The position numbers were made by a program, and so were the translations under genes. From the NCBI GenBank assembly GCA_015272395.1, contig JACYLQ010000048.1:144540-208539 (forward strand): DNA of 64,000 bases, read 5' to 3'. Below the pieces are notes generated by a model that did not search any database, was not told the DNA's origin, and saw nothing but the letters and a program-made list of their open reading frames with translations. The stretch comes from Calothrix sp. C42_A2020_038 (GTDB lineage: Bacteria > Cyanobacteriota > Cyanobacteriia > Cyanobacteriales > Nostocaceae). This document shows positions 35,741-44,042 of this stretch, piece by piece (within the stretch, counting starts at the first letter, position 1; each line of letters opens with the position of its first letter).

Positions 35741-36322
35741 TTAAAGGGGGATTAGTTCTGGATAATGTTGTAACAATTGGTCGTTAGTAAGCTCATCACC
35801 TAACTGCGCGGGAGAAAAATGAACTTGTACTGCTCGGATTTTATTTTTGTAATGTAGACTTATCAATGCTTTTAATCCTTCTTTTAACGCTTGAATGTTG
35901 GATAAGTCAGTTTCAAGTTCAGGTACTTCTCCTTCAAAAGCTGCCGTTAGCATGACAACAACATTGCGTGTTACAGGTACAGATAAGGGTTCGTTGTTGT
36001 CTACTGAACTGTAATCAGGTTCACTAAGATAACGTTGGGCAGAGTCGGTAAATAGTTCGTTAACATAATCTCCGGCTTCACCCTCATTCCAAAATACATC
36101 ACCTTCGTTAGCTGCCGATGTCCAATATTCATCGTATTGCAGCAAAGTTTCACAAACCCTAACAAAGCCCTCACTTGTAGCTTCCATTTCGCCTTCGTTA
36201 TCAATAACATAGCGAGCGACATCATTCAGTACACCTAAAATTGGTGCAACGTCAGACCCAGCTAAATGTACAAATATACGGCAAACTACATAACGAGTCT
36301 TGCCTAGCATTCTGTTGAACAT
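35741..36322 (-). CDS. DUF1517-like protein
   Basis: About 193 aa, soluble and acidic. The C-terminal half matches the DUF1517 pattern: PVTRNVVVMLTAAFEGEVPE, a LKEGLKALISL helix, then IRAVQVHFSPAQLGDELTND and YPELIPL. The N-terminal transmembrane and Gly-rich part of classical DUF1517 proteins is absent; instead MFNRMLGKTRYVVCRIFVHL starts the chain. The ATG at 36322 has GAGAGG 7 nt upstream and was chosen over a GTG at 36343. Function is unknown. It lies 44 bp downstream of the pentapeptide-repeat gene on the same strand, so the two probably form an operon. Confidence 0.78.
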   Translation of the reverse strand: MFNRMLGKTRYVVCRIFVHLAGSDVAPILGVLNDVARYVIDNEGEMEATSEGFVRVCETLLQYDEYWTSAANEGDVFWNEGEAGDYVNELFTDSAQRYLSEPDYSSVDNNEPLSVPVTRNVVVMLTAAFEGEVPELETDLSNIQALKEGLKALISLHYKNKIRAVQVHFSPAQLGDELTNDQLLQHYPELIPL

Positions 36323-36366
36323 AATATTCCTCTCAAGAGACACGAGCTAGAAAGCTTATATAAACC

Positions 36367-37935
36367 TCAACTATTCCCTATGTAATTAAAACCTTTGATA
36401 AAATCAATTACTCTACTGATAGAAAAAGGTATGCACTTTACAGCCTCATCATATTTATCATCGTAAACAGCATCGTTGACATCTGAGCGGTTGATTAGGC
36501 GCTTACCGAAGTTAGGATGTTCATGGACTATAAGATTTTGTGAATTTGAATTTGTCAAAATTATTTGTGTTGGCGCCTGAAAGAAACTGAGCCGTTGAGT
36601 TAGTGCAAGAATATTCTTCACCTGCTTAATTGTATCAGCCTGCTGGAGCGCCTCTTCGAGGCGTTGATTAAAACTCTGGATACGATGAAATGGAATCGAG
36701 GTATCGTTGGATGTATCATCACTTTTCATCATCTCGACCACAGTTAGGAGATTTCGCTGGGTGTTTTTAGCATCTTGAAATGGCAAAACCACAATACAAG
36801 CAGTAGGCAATAATGACTCATCGCTTTCTAATCTAAAAGTAAAAACTGTGCGGCGCCTGGTAATCTCCATGCTGGGTGGTTGTCTAATTTGGCGATATTG
36901 CTGGGCGATTTGGAAGTAAGCACCAGATATCGCAAAGTTAGCTTCGTGGTCGAGTGGTTTATCAACGATGATGCAGATAGTTGGCGAAGTCGCGTTAAAA
37001 AAGTCGCGCGAACTTTCAGGGGTAAAATATTGGATTATCGAGGAGTCACCTGTAGAACTCAAGTCAATCCATTCGCACGTTATGCCATCTGTTTTTAATC
37101 CAAATCTAGCTGTTGCATAAAGTTTTGCACCTGTGAGGGTTGCACCAGTCAAATCCGCACCGACCCACTCGACTTTGATTAATTTAGCCTGGGTTAAATT
37201 GGCATGAACTAAACTCGCTCCAGCCAGGTTCGCGTTACTGAGATTAGCTCCATTGAGGTTAGCTCCGCTCAATTTTGCGCCGCTCAAATCTGCCCAGCTT
37301 AAATCTGTATCTGTTAAATCTACCCAGCGCATGTTGGCGCCACTAAGATTTGCACCACTCAAGTTAGACCGACTGAGGTTAGCTTGTCGAAGTTCGGCAT
37401 CGCGAAGGTTGGCGCCACTTAAGTCGGTGCGCGACAAATCAGTATTAATTAAATTTGCTTGTTCTAAATTAGCTGCTGTCAAAAAACCGCCTCTAAGGCA
37501 AGCATCGCTCAAATTAGCTTGACGAAGATTTGCCTGTCTTAATGTAGCTTCACGTAAATCGGCATTTTTGAGGTTTGCTTGTAGTAAATCCGCATGACTG
37601 AGATTTGCACGAATTAATTCGGTACGAATCAAGGAAGCTTTGCGGAGTATGGCATGACTGAGGTCGGCACGAATCAGATTCGCGACATTGAGACTAGCAC
37701 CTTTAAGGTCGGTACCAATTAAATGGGCGCCACTAAGTCTGGCGACATTTAATTTAGCATACCTCAAACTCGCAGTATTAAGATTGGCGCCTGATAAATT
37801 CACAACACTTAGATTTGCTTGGCTAAGGTTGATACCAATCAGTTTTGCCCCGCTTAAATTAACTTCACCGAGGTCAACACCATTAAAATCTCTTACCCCC
37901 AAAGCATATTTTTCTAGAAACTCCTCTGCCTTCAT
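36367..37935 (-). CDS. Pentapeptide-repeat protein with unassigned C-terminal domain
   Basis: 522 aa. Residues about 15-275 are some fifty A(D/N)LXX pentapeptides (for example GANLSGANMRWVDL), which fold as a right-handed quadrilateral beta helix. The C-terminal 230 residues contain no repeats: ITCEWIDLSSTGDSS, a strand-rich part with TICIIVDKPLDHEANFAISG and TACIVVLPFQDAKNT, and a helix-rich end FPFSISRVIDFIK-like. I do not recognise this domain. There is no signal peptide, so it is cytoplasmic or peripheral. Many GGCGCC sites (37336, 37411, 37726, 37786) fall in the repeat section because Gly-Ala codons suit them. It is probably cotranscribed with the DUF1517-like gene and divergent from tyrA. 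Confidence 0.92.
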   Translation of the reverse strand: MKAEEFLEKYALGVRDFNGVDLGEVNLSGAKLIGINLSQANLSVVNLSGANLNTASLRYAKLNVARLSGAHLIGTDLKGASLNVANLIRADLSHAILRKASLIRTELIRANLSHADLLQANLKNADLREATLRQANLRQANLSDACLRGGFLTAANLEQANLINTDLSRTDLSGANLRDAELRQANLSRSNLSGANLSGANMRWVDLTDTDLSWADLSGAKLSGANLNGANLSNANLAGASLVHANLTQAKLIKVEWVGADLTGATLTGAKLYATARFGLKTDGITCEWIDLSSTGDSSIIQYFTPESSRDFFNATSPTICIIVDKPLDHEANFAISGAYFQIAQQYRQIRQPPSMEITRRRTVFTFRLESDESLLPTACIVVLPFQDAKNTQRNLLTVVEMMKSDDTSNDTSIPFHRIQSFNQRLEEALQQADTIKQVKNILALTQRLSFFQAPTQIILTNSNSQNLIVHEHPNFGKRLINRSDVNDAVYDDKYDEAVKCIPFSISRVIDFIKGFNYIGNS

Positions 37936-38045
37936 TCGCGCTACCCCTGATTTGCGTTCGCTTAGTAAACATTCGTAGTAAGGGTAGGTTTATTGGCTTA
38001 GAATAAGCAAATCGTGCGCTTACTACGAACGAGCATCTATAAGTT

Positions 38046-38894
38046 ATGAATATTGGTATTTTTGGACTTGGGCTAATTGGTGGCTCCTTGGGTTTAGATT
38101 TACGAGCTTGCGGACATCGTGTTGTTGGTGTGTCGCGACGCGCTTCAACCTGTCAAACAGCAGTTGCGATTGGCAGTGTTGATCAAGCGTCGGTTGACAT
38201 CAATATACTCGGTGCCGCAGAGGTGGTATTTATATGTACGCCTCTTGGATTTATTGTGCCCACCATACAACAATTGATAACGATATTGCCGAAAACAACA
38301 GTTTTAACTGATGTTGGTTCCGTAAAAACACCAATAGTCGAAGCCGCTTCATCACTATGGCACAACTTTATCGGTGGACATCCAATGGCAGGAACTGCTG
38401 ATAGTGGTATCGAAGCAGCTTTAAAAAATTTATTTGTGCAAAGACCATATGTATTAACTCCAACACCTGCAACACCTACGTCATCGATTGAGGTTGTGTC
38501 TGAATTAGTTAAACAATTAGGTTCAAATATTTACTATTGTGCGCCAGAACAACATGACCGCGCAGTTAGTTGGATTTCTCATTTACCTGTAATGGTAAGT
38601 GCATCTTTAATTGCATCATGTATAGAAGAAACTGATGAACAAGTTTTAAAATTAGCATATTCCCTGGCCAGTTCTGGCTTTAGAGATACCAGCCGTGTTG
38701 GTGGTGGGAACCCAGAATTAGGTGTAATGATGGCAAAATATAATCGCGCAGCTTTGTTAAAGTCACTACAACAATATCGCCACAATCTTGATGAAATAAT
38801 TAATTTAATTGAACAGGAAAATTGGCAAGACTTAGAAGAAATATTAAAGTTAACTAAACAAAGGCGCCATAATTTTGTTGATATAATTGGGTGA
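38046..38894 (+). CDS. tyrA: Prephenate/arogenate dehydrogenase
   Basis: Tyrosine biosynthesis enzyme, 282 aa, cytoplasmic. The Rossmann motif GLGLIGGSLGLDL is at residues 6-18, followed by the Arg pair (SRRASTCQ), which suits NADP binding as in cyanobacterial arogenate dehydrogenases. TDVGSVKTPI, FIGGHPMAGTADSG (with the catalytic His) and HDRAVSWISHLPVMVS are family signatures. No ACT or chorismate mutase domain is attached. Cyanobacterial TyrA typically uses arogenate and NADP+, so arogenate dehydrogenase is the more probable activity. It is divergent from the pentapeptide gene, with a 110-bp spacer. Confidence 0.95.
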   Translation: MNIGIFGLGLIGGSLGLDLRACGHRVVGVSRRASTCQTAVAIGSVDQASVDINILGAAEVVFICTPLGFIVPTIQQLITILPKTTVLTDVGSVKTPIVEAASSLWHNFIGGHPMAGTADSGIEAALKNLFVQRPYVLTPTPATPTSSIEVVSELVKQLGSNIYYCAPEQHDRAVSWISHLPVMVSASLIASCIEETDEQVLKLAYSLASSGFRDTSRVGGGNPELGVMMAKYNRAALLKSLQQYRHNLDEIINLIEQENWQDLEEILKLTKQRRHNFVDIIG

Positions 38895-39056
38895 CAATAG
38901 ACCACAACTTGATACTTCAATAATAATCAACTTTTCTCCTAAGAAGCACCTCCAAAACAGCATGTAATATTATTTACTAAACCTATAACTTTCATTTTTT
39001 AATTTTCGATTACTAATAGTTGTTGTATATATTCCAATTTTATCTTTATTTGTCTT

Positions 39057-39119
39057 TTGGAATGGGCATCCTTGCCCGTTTTTAATCTGGGGCGGGCAGG
39101 GATGCCCACCCCCACAAGA
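39057..39119. repeat. GGGCATCC/GGATGCC dispersed repeat (MITE-like), copy 6
   Basis: TTGGAATGGGCATCCTTGCCC on the left, GCGGGCAGGGATGCCCACCC then CCACAAG on the right. The inner arms GGGCATCC and GGGATGCCC are inverted. The rest of 38895-39267 is AT-rich with no gene; the promoter of the downstream protease presumably lies in 39120-39240. Confidence 0.7.
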
Positions 39120-39267
39120 GTTGTTGAGTACGTTTAGGCATAACCACACCTTAACGGACGGACACTACTACCGTTACAAAGATTAAAACTACTTAATATT
39201 TCGTTACTATAAAGACATCAAGGGACTAATACAGATTCTCTCGATGTCAAAATTAAAGGTATATGCC

Positions 39268-40389
39268 ATGAATGGAACAATTCGCGTAGGCAACCTCTTT
39301 AACATTCCTTTTTACATCCACCCATCCTGGTTTTTAATCTTAGGTTTAGTAACTTGGAGTTATGGTAGTGGATTAGCAGCGCAATTTCCTTACTTAGGTG
39401 GAGGATGGGCAATGCTGCTGGGATTGATGACAGCACTGTTATTATTTGGTTCTGTTGTTGCTCATGAGTTGGGACACAGTTTCGTTGCCATTCGCCAAGG
39501 TATTGACGTTAAGTCGATTACACTCTTTATATTTGGTGGTTTAGCAAGCTTAGAAAAAGAATCAAAAACCCCAGCATCAGCTTTTTGGGTAGCGATTGCA
39601 GGCCCACTGGTTAGTTTATTGCTATTTGGTATATTTACAGCTATCGGTTTCGGCGCCTCTGCAAGTGGCCCATTCGCAGCAATTCTTGCCGTGCTAGCTA
39701 CTGTTAACTTATCATTAGCGTTATTTAATCTAATTCCTGGCTTGCCATTAGACGGCGGAAACATATTAAAAACTATCGTCTGGAAAATTACAGGCAATCC
39801 TTATAAAGGTATAGCTATTGCAAGTCGAGTTGGGCAAATCTTTGGTTGGGTTGCAGTTGCTTCTGGTTTACTTCCCCTACTCTTATTCGGCAGTTTTGCT
39901 AATTTCTGGAACTTATTAATTGGTTTCTTCTTACTGCAAAATGCTGGTAATGCTTCAAGAGTCGCTACCTTACAGGAAAAACTAGAAGGATTGACCGCAG
40001 CAGATGCAATTACTCCGGATAGTCCAATAGTTAGTGCCAATAAGAGCTTAAGAGAGTTTGCCGACGAGCAAATCTTAAACGGTCAATATCGTCGCTTCTT
40101 AGTAACAGGCGCCGAGGGAGAATTAGTAGGAGCAGTATCAGTAGATAGCTTGCGCGCGATACCTACTGCATTATGGTCAGAAACGCAAATCAGCGAAGTA
40201 ATGCAACCAATAGAAGCATCTATCACTGTACAATCAGATAAATCATTGCTAGATGTAGTACAACTACTAGAACAACAAAAGTTATCCGCACTCGCAGTAA
40301 TTCGTGGTAACGGCGTACTACTCGGAATCTTAGAAAAAGCTTCTATCATCAATTTGCTTCAGAAAAGAATGCAAGCAAACCCTGCATAA
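39268..40389 (+). CDS. Site-2-protease-family (M50) membrane metalloprotease with CBS domains
   Basis: Intramembrane zinc protease, about 373 aa. The chosen start gives MNGTIRVGNLFNIPFYIHPS, a typical beginning, with AAAGG about 9 nt upstream; an ATG eight codons earlier (39244) is possible. Six or so hydrophobic segments are present. The zinc motif HELGH is at residues 66-70 in the second helix, and the third ligand is Asp in GLPLDGGNIL. Two CBS domains form the C-terminal 130 residues (ADAITPDSPIVSANKSL and ISEVMQPIEASITVQSDKSL), binding adenosine nucleotides in the family. Likely substrates are membrane-anchored regulators. The adenine-ligand and target are unknown. Confidence 0.93.
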   Translation: MNGTIRVGNLFNIPFYIHPSWFLILGLVTWSYGSGLAAQFPYLGGGWAMLLGLMTALLLFGSVVAHELGHSFVAIRQGIDVKSITLFIFGGLASLEKESKTPASAFWVAIAGPLVSLLLFGIFTAIGFGASASGPFAAILAVLATVNLSLALFNLIPGLPLDGGNILKTIVWKITGNPYKGIAIASRVGQIFGWVAVASGLLPLLLFGSFANFWNLLIGFFLLQNAGNASRVATLQEKLEGLTAADAITPDSPIVSANKSLREFADEQILNGQYRRFLVTGAEGELVGAVSVDSLRAIPTALWSETQISEVMQPIEASITVQSDKSLLDVVQLLEQQKLSALAVIRGNGVLLGILEKASIINLLQKRMQANPA

Positions 40390-40399
40390 TTTATATCCC

Positions 40400-40519
40400 G
40401 CCTTGGAATCAATTCCAAGGCTAATAGCACAAGTCTACTAAAGTAGACTTTGATCAATATACATATTGGTAGAGACGTGTAAGCTACTTGTGTTTACTCA
40501 AGGGTTAATCACGTCTCTA
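40400..40519. repeat. Compound palindromic element: three hairpins in tandem
   Basis: Hairpin 1: GCCTTGGAAT / ATTCCAAGGC with a 2-nt centre (40400-40421). Hairpin 2: AAGTCTACT / AGTAGACTT with a 2-nt centre (40431-40450). Hairpin 3: TAGAGACGTG (40470-40479) and CACGTCTCTA (40510-40519) with a 30-nt loop. It lies 10 bp after the protease stop. The arms of hairpin 3 resemble those at 50412-50439 and near 62152-62189, so this is part of a dispersed repeat family. It also separates host-like DNA from the AT-rich island. Confidence 0.85.
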
Positions 40520-40879
40520 GCATATTTATTAAGGTGCCAGTTGGCTGCATTTAATTTAATGCAAAGCGTTTTACCAAAACGGGCATAATTTTGTATTTTG
40601 AATAGCTAGCGAAAAAATACCAGTGTGTGATATTTTTTATAAGGGTAATATTAATAATCATATCTATTTCCAGATCAAATTATCCTTAGTTAATGTGGTC
40701 ATTACCGTACCAAAGCGTTTAAATTAACACGATAAAGTTATAAGCTTTATCCTATGAGCGTTTAATTAATTGTATAAAATTTAATCTTAGCCTAAGTATG
40801 TAAACAGCGGGTAAAATTTTAATACCAAGACAAAATTATTTTCTTTAGTAATTAAATTGGATAATGTAAATTTTTATCT
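40520..40879. other. AT-rich left flank of the GIY-YIG/DGQHR island
   Basis: 360 bp of AT-rich DNA with no ORF and no HIP-like site. No promoter can be assigned with confidence, and no transposon end or tRNA gene was recognised here. Confidence 0.5.
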
Positions 40880-41434
40880 ATGGAAGAAACAGTTCATACA
40901 GATTTTTTCAAAAATTTTAAAGTAGTGACAGCAACTGCATCTGCGACAGATCAAGTTCCTGAAAATGCTGGTATTTATGCGTTTTATCATGCATTTGATT
41001 TTTCAGAAAATAAGTTATTTGATGATATAGATAATCGTATAAAAAATACAGTATTTAGAACCAAGTTTTCTGAACAAGATAATCGAAGTAAATTTATTGT
41101 TGATACTTGTGGTGAACCAGTAGGTTTGTCTGAAAAAATGAAGGCATTTATTCAAGAAGTTTCTGTGCCCAAAGAACGAAGAATCTTAAAAAGCCTTCTT
41201 CTATCATGCAGTATCCTCCAACGCCCAGATTATATTGGTACTGCAAATAACCTTAGAGACAGATTTATTCAGCATTTGGAACGAGACGACGGTTTTTTTT
41301 CAAGGTATGGAAGTTTAAGACCTAACGATGAGTTTTTATTTATTTGTTTTCCTTGCCCTAAAAATATTTCTAGAGAATTAGAAAGCCTATTGATTCAACT
41401 ATGTCAGCCTAAGTTCAATGCACAAAGGAGTTAG
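40880..41434 (+). CDS. GIY-YIG nuclease-like protein with long internal insertion
   Basis: 184 aa, soluble. The GIY-YIG elements are present in order: GIY at 31-33 (PENAGIYAFYHAFDF), YIG at 118-120 (PDYIGTANNLRDRFIQHL) with Arg126/Arg128 and His132, Glu168 in RELESLLIQLCQPKFNAQ, and the terminal Asn180. In ordinary members GIY and YIG are about 10-12 residues apart; here 84 residues lie between them, an acidic and Lys-rich helical insertion with one Cys. All catalytic residues appear intact, so DNA cleavage is plausible (inference). The stop is 3 nt before the DGQHR gene, whose ribosome site lies in this gene's last codons, so they are coupled. AT-rich, without the genome's GGCGCC or CGCGCG sites, which suggests transfer. 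Confidence 0.78.
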   Translation: MEETVHTDFFKNFKVVTATASATDQVPENAGIYAFYHAFDFSENKLFDDIDNRIKNTVFRTKFSEQDNRSKFIVDTCGEPVGLSEKMKAFIQEVSVPKERRILKSLLLSCSILQRPDYIGTANNLRDRFIQHLERDDGFFSRYGSLRPNDEFLFICFPCPKNISRELESLLIQLCQPKFNAQRS

Positions 41435-41437
41435 AAT

Positions 41438-43063
41438 ATGGAATTAGATGATCAAACGCCAGAGATTATTGAATATAAAGCGATTACTGGTAAATTTGGT
41501 GATGTTAGATATTTTATTACAACTGTAGATCAAAGTGATGCAGTTGAAAATATTAGATTCGCTGATGAAATTCAAGGAAGTTGGAGTTTTTCCGAGCGAG
41601 TTCAAAGAAAGCTGGATGAAAACAGAGCAAAGACGGAAATATTTTCATATTTAGCCCATAGTGGAATTCGCTTTTTTAATTCAATCGTAGTTGTTCTTTT
41701 GCCAAACTCAAATGACCAAAGAGAGTTTTGGGATTTCGAGGAAGCTACAAGTAAAGGAAAACCTATCGAGAAATGGGTTAACTTAAAGCTGTATAAAAAC
41801 GTGGCTAGAATTGTTATTGATGGTCAGCACAGACTTCTTGCATTAAAAAAATATTGGAATGTTCATACAGGAAAAGAATCGCTAACCGCTCAAGAAAAAG
41901 CAGAAAATTATATTTGTGAAGAAACTTTTGATATCCCAGTTGTTTATTTAGTATTCGGAAATTTAGGCAAAGTAGGTTATTCAAACTCAAGTAAAACTGT
42001 AAGAGATGATATAATTAAAGCAACTCGCAATATCTTTACAGTTATAAATAAAACAGCAAAGTCAATTGATAAACAAACTCAACTATTGCTTGATGACAGT
42101 AAAATATCAGCATTAATACCAAGAAAACTCTTAGAGGAAGGAGTGCTTGAAGATAAATTTATTAAATGGTCTTCTCCAACGAGAAGCTTAAATCAATCAG
42201 AGCCTTATTTAACAACTCTAGATTTAGTTAGCCAATGTACTATTGAGTTATTAGCAGATTATAAAAAGCAAGCTTTAAATAAATCTTTTAACTCACCAAT
42301 TGAGCGTAATAAAGCTATAGACGATTATTATGAATCTCATCCTAAACTTCCTGAAATTGGTACGAAAGCCTTGCTTAAGTGGTTCTTTACAGAACTACAA
42401 CCCTTTAAAGATTGGGTATTACGAATTAAGCAATTAGGTATAAATATTCCAAACCAACCGGAGCAAGCTCAATTAAGCCTAAGCCAAAAATCAGGTATAA
42501 AAAACTTACGAAATTCAAATATCTTATATACTATTTTAGGGCAAAAAATTCTTTTTTTCGCAGTTTCAAAGTTTTTACTTAAGATCGGTTCAGAGTATCG
42601 TATCCAAGCAACTCTAGATGCTATATCTCATAGTATTACTCAAATGGATAAAAATAACTTCTTCAATAGAAATCAGCCTCATTGGAGTAATATTCTAGTA
42701 CGCCCAAATGATAAATACACCATGATTACTGTAGGTTCCGGAATTGAAAAATGTATAGAACTTGTAAAAATTATATTATCTGAATCTTCTGAAGGTGTAA
42801 GAGATTTGATTAAACGTACCAAAGAGGATGTAAATAATGATATTAACTGGACTGAAGCTATGATTTCAAGTTGGAGAAAAGAATTTCATGTTATACTACC
42901 CGAAGTTGTTTCTATAAGTGAGCAGATAAAAGAATCCTCCGAATCAGATGAATCCTTCGCTGGAGTTAGAGAAGCACTTGATTTGCTTGAAGAAGAAGAA
43001 GAAGAAGAAGAAGATAATGAGATTGAAGATAATGAAAATATTTATCAAGAAACAGTCGATTGA
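41438..43063 (+). CDS. DGQHR-domain protein (DndB-like)
   Basis: 541 aa, soluble. The name-giving motif is RIVIDGQHRLLAL (DGQHR at 128-132). The preceding part follows the family plan: ITGKFGDVRYFITTVDQ at the start, RVQRKLDENRAKTEIFSYL, then NSIVVVLLPNSND. The family includes DndB, a regulator of DNA phosphorothioation, and DGQHR proteins linked to 7-deazaguanine DNA modification, in which the motif resembles a ParB-type nucleotide pocket. The C-terminal 400 residues were not assigned to a domain; the tail has a run of eight Glu encoded by (GAA)8 at 42989-43012. Shine-Dalgarno AGGAG lies 10 nt upstream. It is coupled to the GIY-YIG gene. A role in DNA modification or phage defence is inference only; no dndACDE or dpd genes are present. 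Confidence 0.85.
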   Translation: MELDDQTPEIIEYKAITGKFGDVRYFITTVDQSDAVENIRFADEIQGSWSFSERVQRKLDENRAKTEIFSYLAHSGIRFFNSIVVVLLPNSNDQREFWDFEEATSKGKPIEKWVNLKLYKNVARIVIDGQHRLLALKKYWNVHTGKESLTAQEKAENYICEETFDIPVVYLVFGNLGKVGYSNSSKTVRDDIIKATRNIFTVINKTAKSIDKQTQLLLDDSKISALIPRKLLEEGVLEDKFIKWSSPTRSLNQSEPYLTTLDLVSQCTIELLADYKKQALNKSFNSPIERNKAIDDYYESHPKLPEIGTKALLKWFFTELQPFKDWVLRIKQLGINIPNQPEQAQLSLSQKSGIKNLRNSNILYTILGQKILFFAVSKFLLKIGSEYRIQATLDAISHSITQMDKNNFFNRNQPHWSNILVRPNDKYTMITVGSGIEKCIELVKIILSESSEGVRDLIKRTKEDVNNDINWTEAMISSWRKEFHVILPEVVSISEQIKESSESDESFAGVREALDLLEEEEEEEEDNEIEDNENIYQETVD

Positions 43064-43081
43064 CTTTTGCTGTTACTCGAC

Positions 43082-43480
43082 TCATCTCATTGCACCGTTA
43101 CTAGTAGCAAAGTATTTAGATACCAAATCAGTATTTTGTAGAAGAAGTCGTTTTAACTCAGTTCCATCAACTACACGGATAGGTACTCCAGTAGCTTTTG
43201 GTGCATCGTTGACCCAATCAAGAGCAACAGATGTAAGATTTCCGTCAGTAACTACAAGTGCTTTATCTATATTTGAATTACTTTTTGCATGAAGAGCTAA
43301 TTTTCTAAGACTTCGTAAATCAGCACGTGACTCTCGATATAATTTACTTTCGAGAGCATATACATCAAGAGTTTCGGTGCCAAACAGGTCTTGATGACGA
43401 AACTTGACAATAGCATGAATGCCATCAAACGAGGATTTCTTGCAGAAACCCAGTTTATGTTGCGTAAGCTCTGTACTAAG
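43082..43480 (-). pseudogene. PD-(D/E)XK (Mrr_cat-like) restriction-nuclease fragment without start codon
   Basis: Reading leftwards from a TAA at 43483-43481, 132 codons are open to a TGA at 43084-43082 with no ATG, GTG or TTG start at the beginning. The translation has helix LSTELTQHKLGF, then SSFDGIHAIVKF, DVYALESKLY (Asp and ExK of the nuclease core), a LRSLRKLALHA helix, KALVVTDGNLTSVALDW and VPIRVVDGTELKRLL. That is the order of the Mrr-type catalytic domain, where LVVT and the VDG.EL end are typical. It seems N-terminally truncated: the upstream same-strand gene ends two bases into it. It is convergent with the DGQHR gene (18-bp gap). Family call by pattern, not by search. Confidence 0.6.
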
Positions 43481-44042
43481 TTAACTGTTCGATACAGCTA
43501 ATCTCTGTAACCCGACCTGCTTCTATTTCAAAAATCAAAGCAGCTGGAATATCTTGTAAATCTATTTGATAACTGAGATAAGTTTTTCGATCTCTTGACC
43601 TTGGGGATACCTGACCATAAGCTTTTATAACTTTCGCCCGATTATCTCCTACACGAATACCATCAGGTGTACTGTATCTACGACTTTTCGTAGAAAATCT
43701 ATACACAGAAAAGCTGTTAGGTTTATTTACATCCTCAACCAAACCCACAGAGATGTCTTGGTATTGCAAAAAGCGAAGTTTACCAACCGCAGGACTGTTC
43801 TCATTTCTGACACTTTTGGGTCTGCCCAATATTCTACGAACTTGTGCTTCAGTCATTGATAAACTAATGCCACCTAGCCTTGCTTTTGTATGGGAAACTA
43901 ACGAAGCTTTTGGAGTTTGTTTAGTACGAGACTGAGCAAGTGAAAGTTTTTCGCTTGAAAGATTAGTTTGGTTGGCGCCTGTTGCTGGAGATAAGCCAGT
44001 TAGTGCTGTTATGCTCAAAGCAATCATCAAATGCTTAATCAT
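43476..44042 (-). CDS. Secreted hypothetical protein with two similar repeats
   Basis: 188 aa with an N-terminal signal peptide (MIKHLMIALSITALTGLSPATG). Two related segments follow, GISLSMTEAQVRRILGRPKSV (about 58-78) and GIRVGDNRAKVIKAYGQVS (about 129-147). These look like the BamE/SmpA-like or BLIP-like fold, in which a G(I/V)..GM....V...G.P element repeats. The final part is ALIFEIEAGRVTEISCIEQL. Likely exported to the periplasm; function unknown. A GGCGCC site near its 5' end (43974) is the first on the right side of the island, so this gene is host-like. It stops two bases before the nuclease remnant in a different frame. Confidence 0.8.
   Translation of the reverse strand: MIKHLMIALSITALTGLSPATGANQTNLSSEKLSLAQSRTKQTPKASLVSHTKARLGGISLSMTEAQVRRILGRPKSVRNENSPAVGKLRFLQYQDISVGLVEDVNKPNSFSVYRFSTKSRRYSTPDGIRVGDNRAKVIKAYGQVSPRSRDRKTYLSYQIDLQDIPAALIFEIEAGRVTEISCIEQLT

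Noticed and set aside
37253..37978. Plus-strand frames rich in Arg, Leu and Ala opposite the pentapeptide gene
   Set aside because: Antisense of the 15-bp periodic repeats; period-driven openness.
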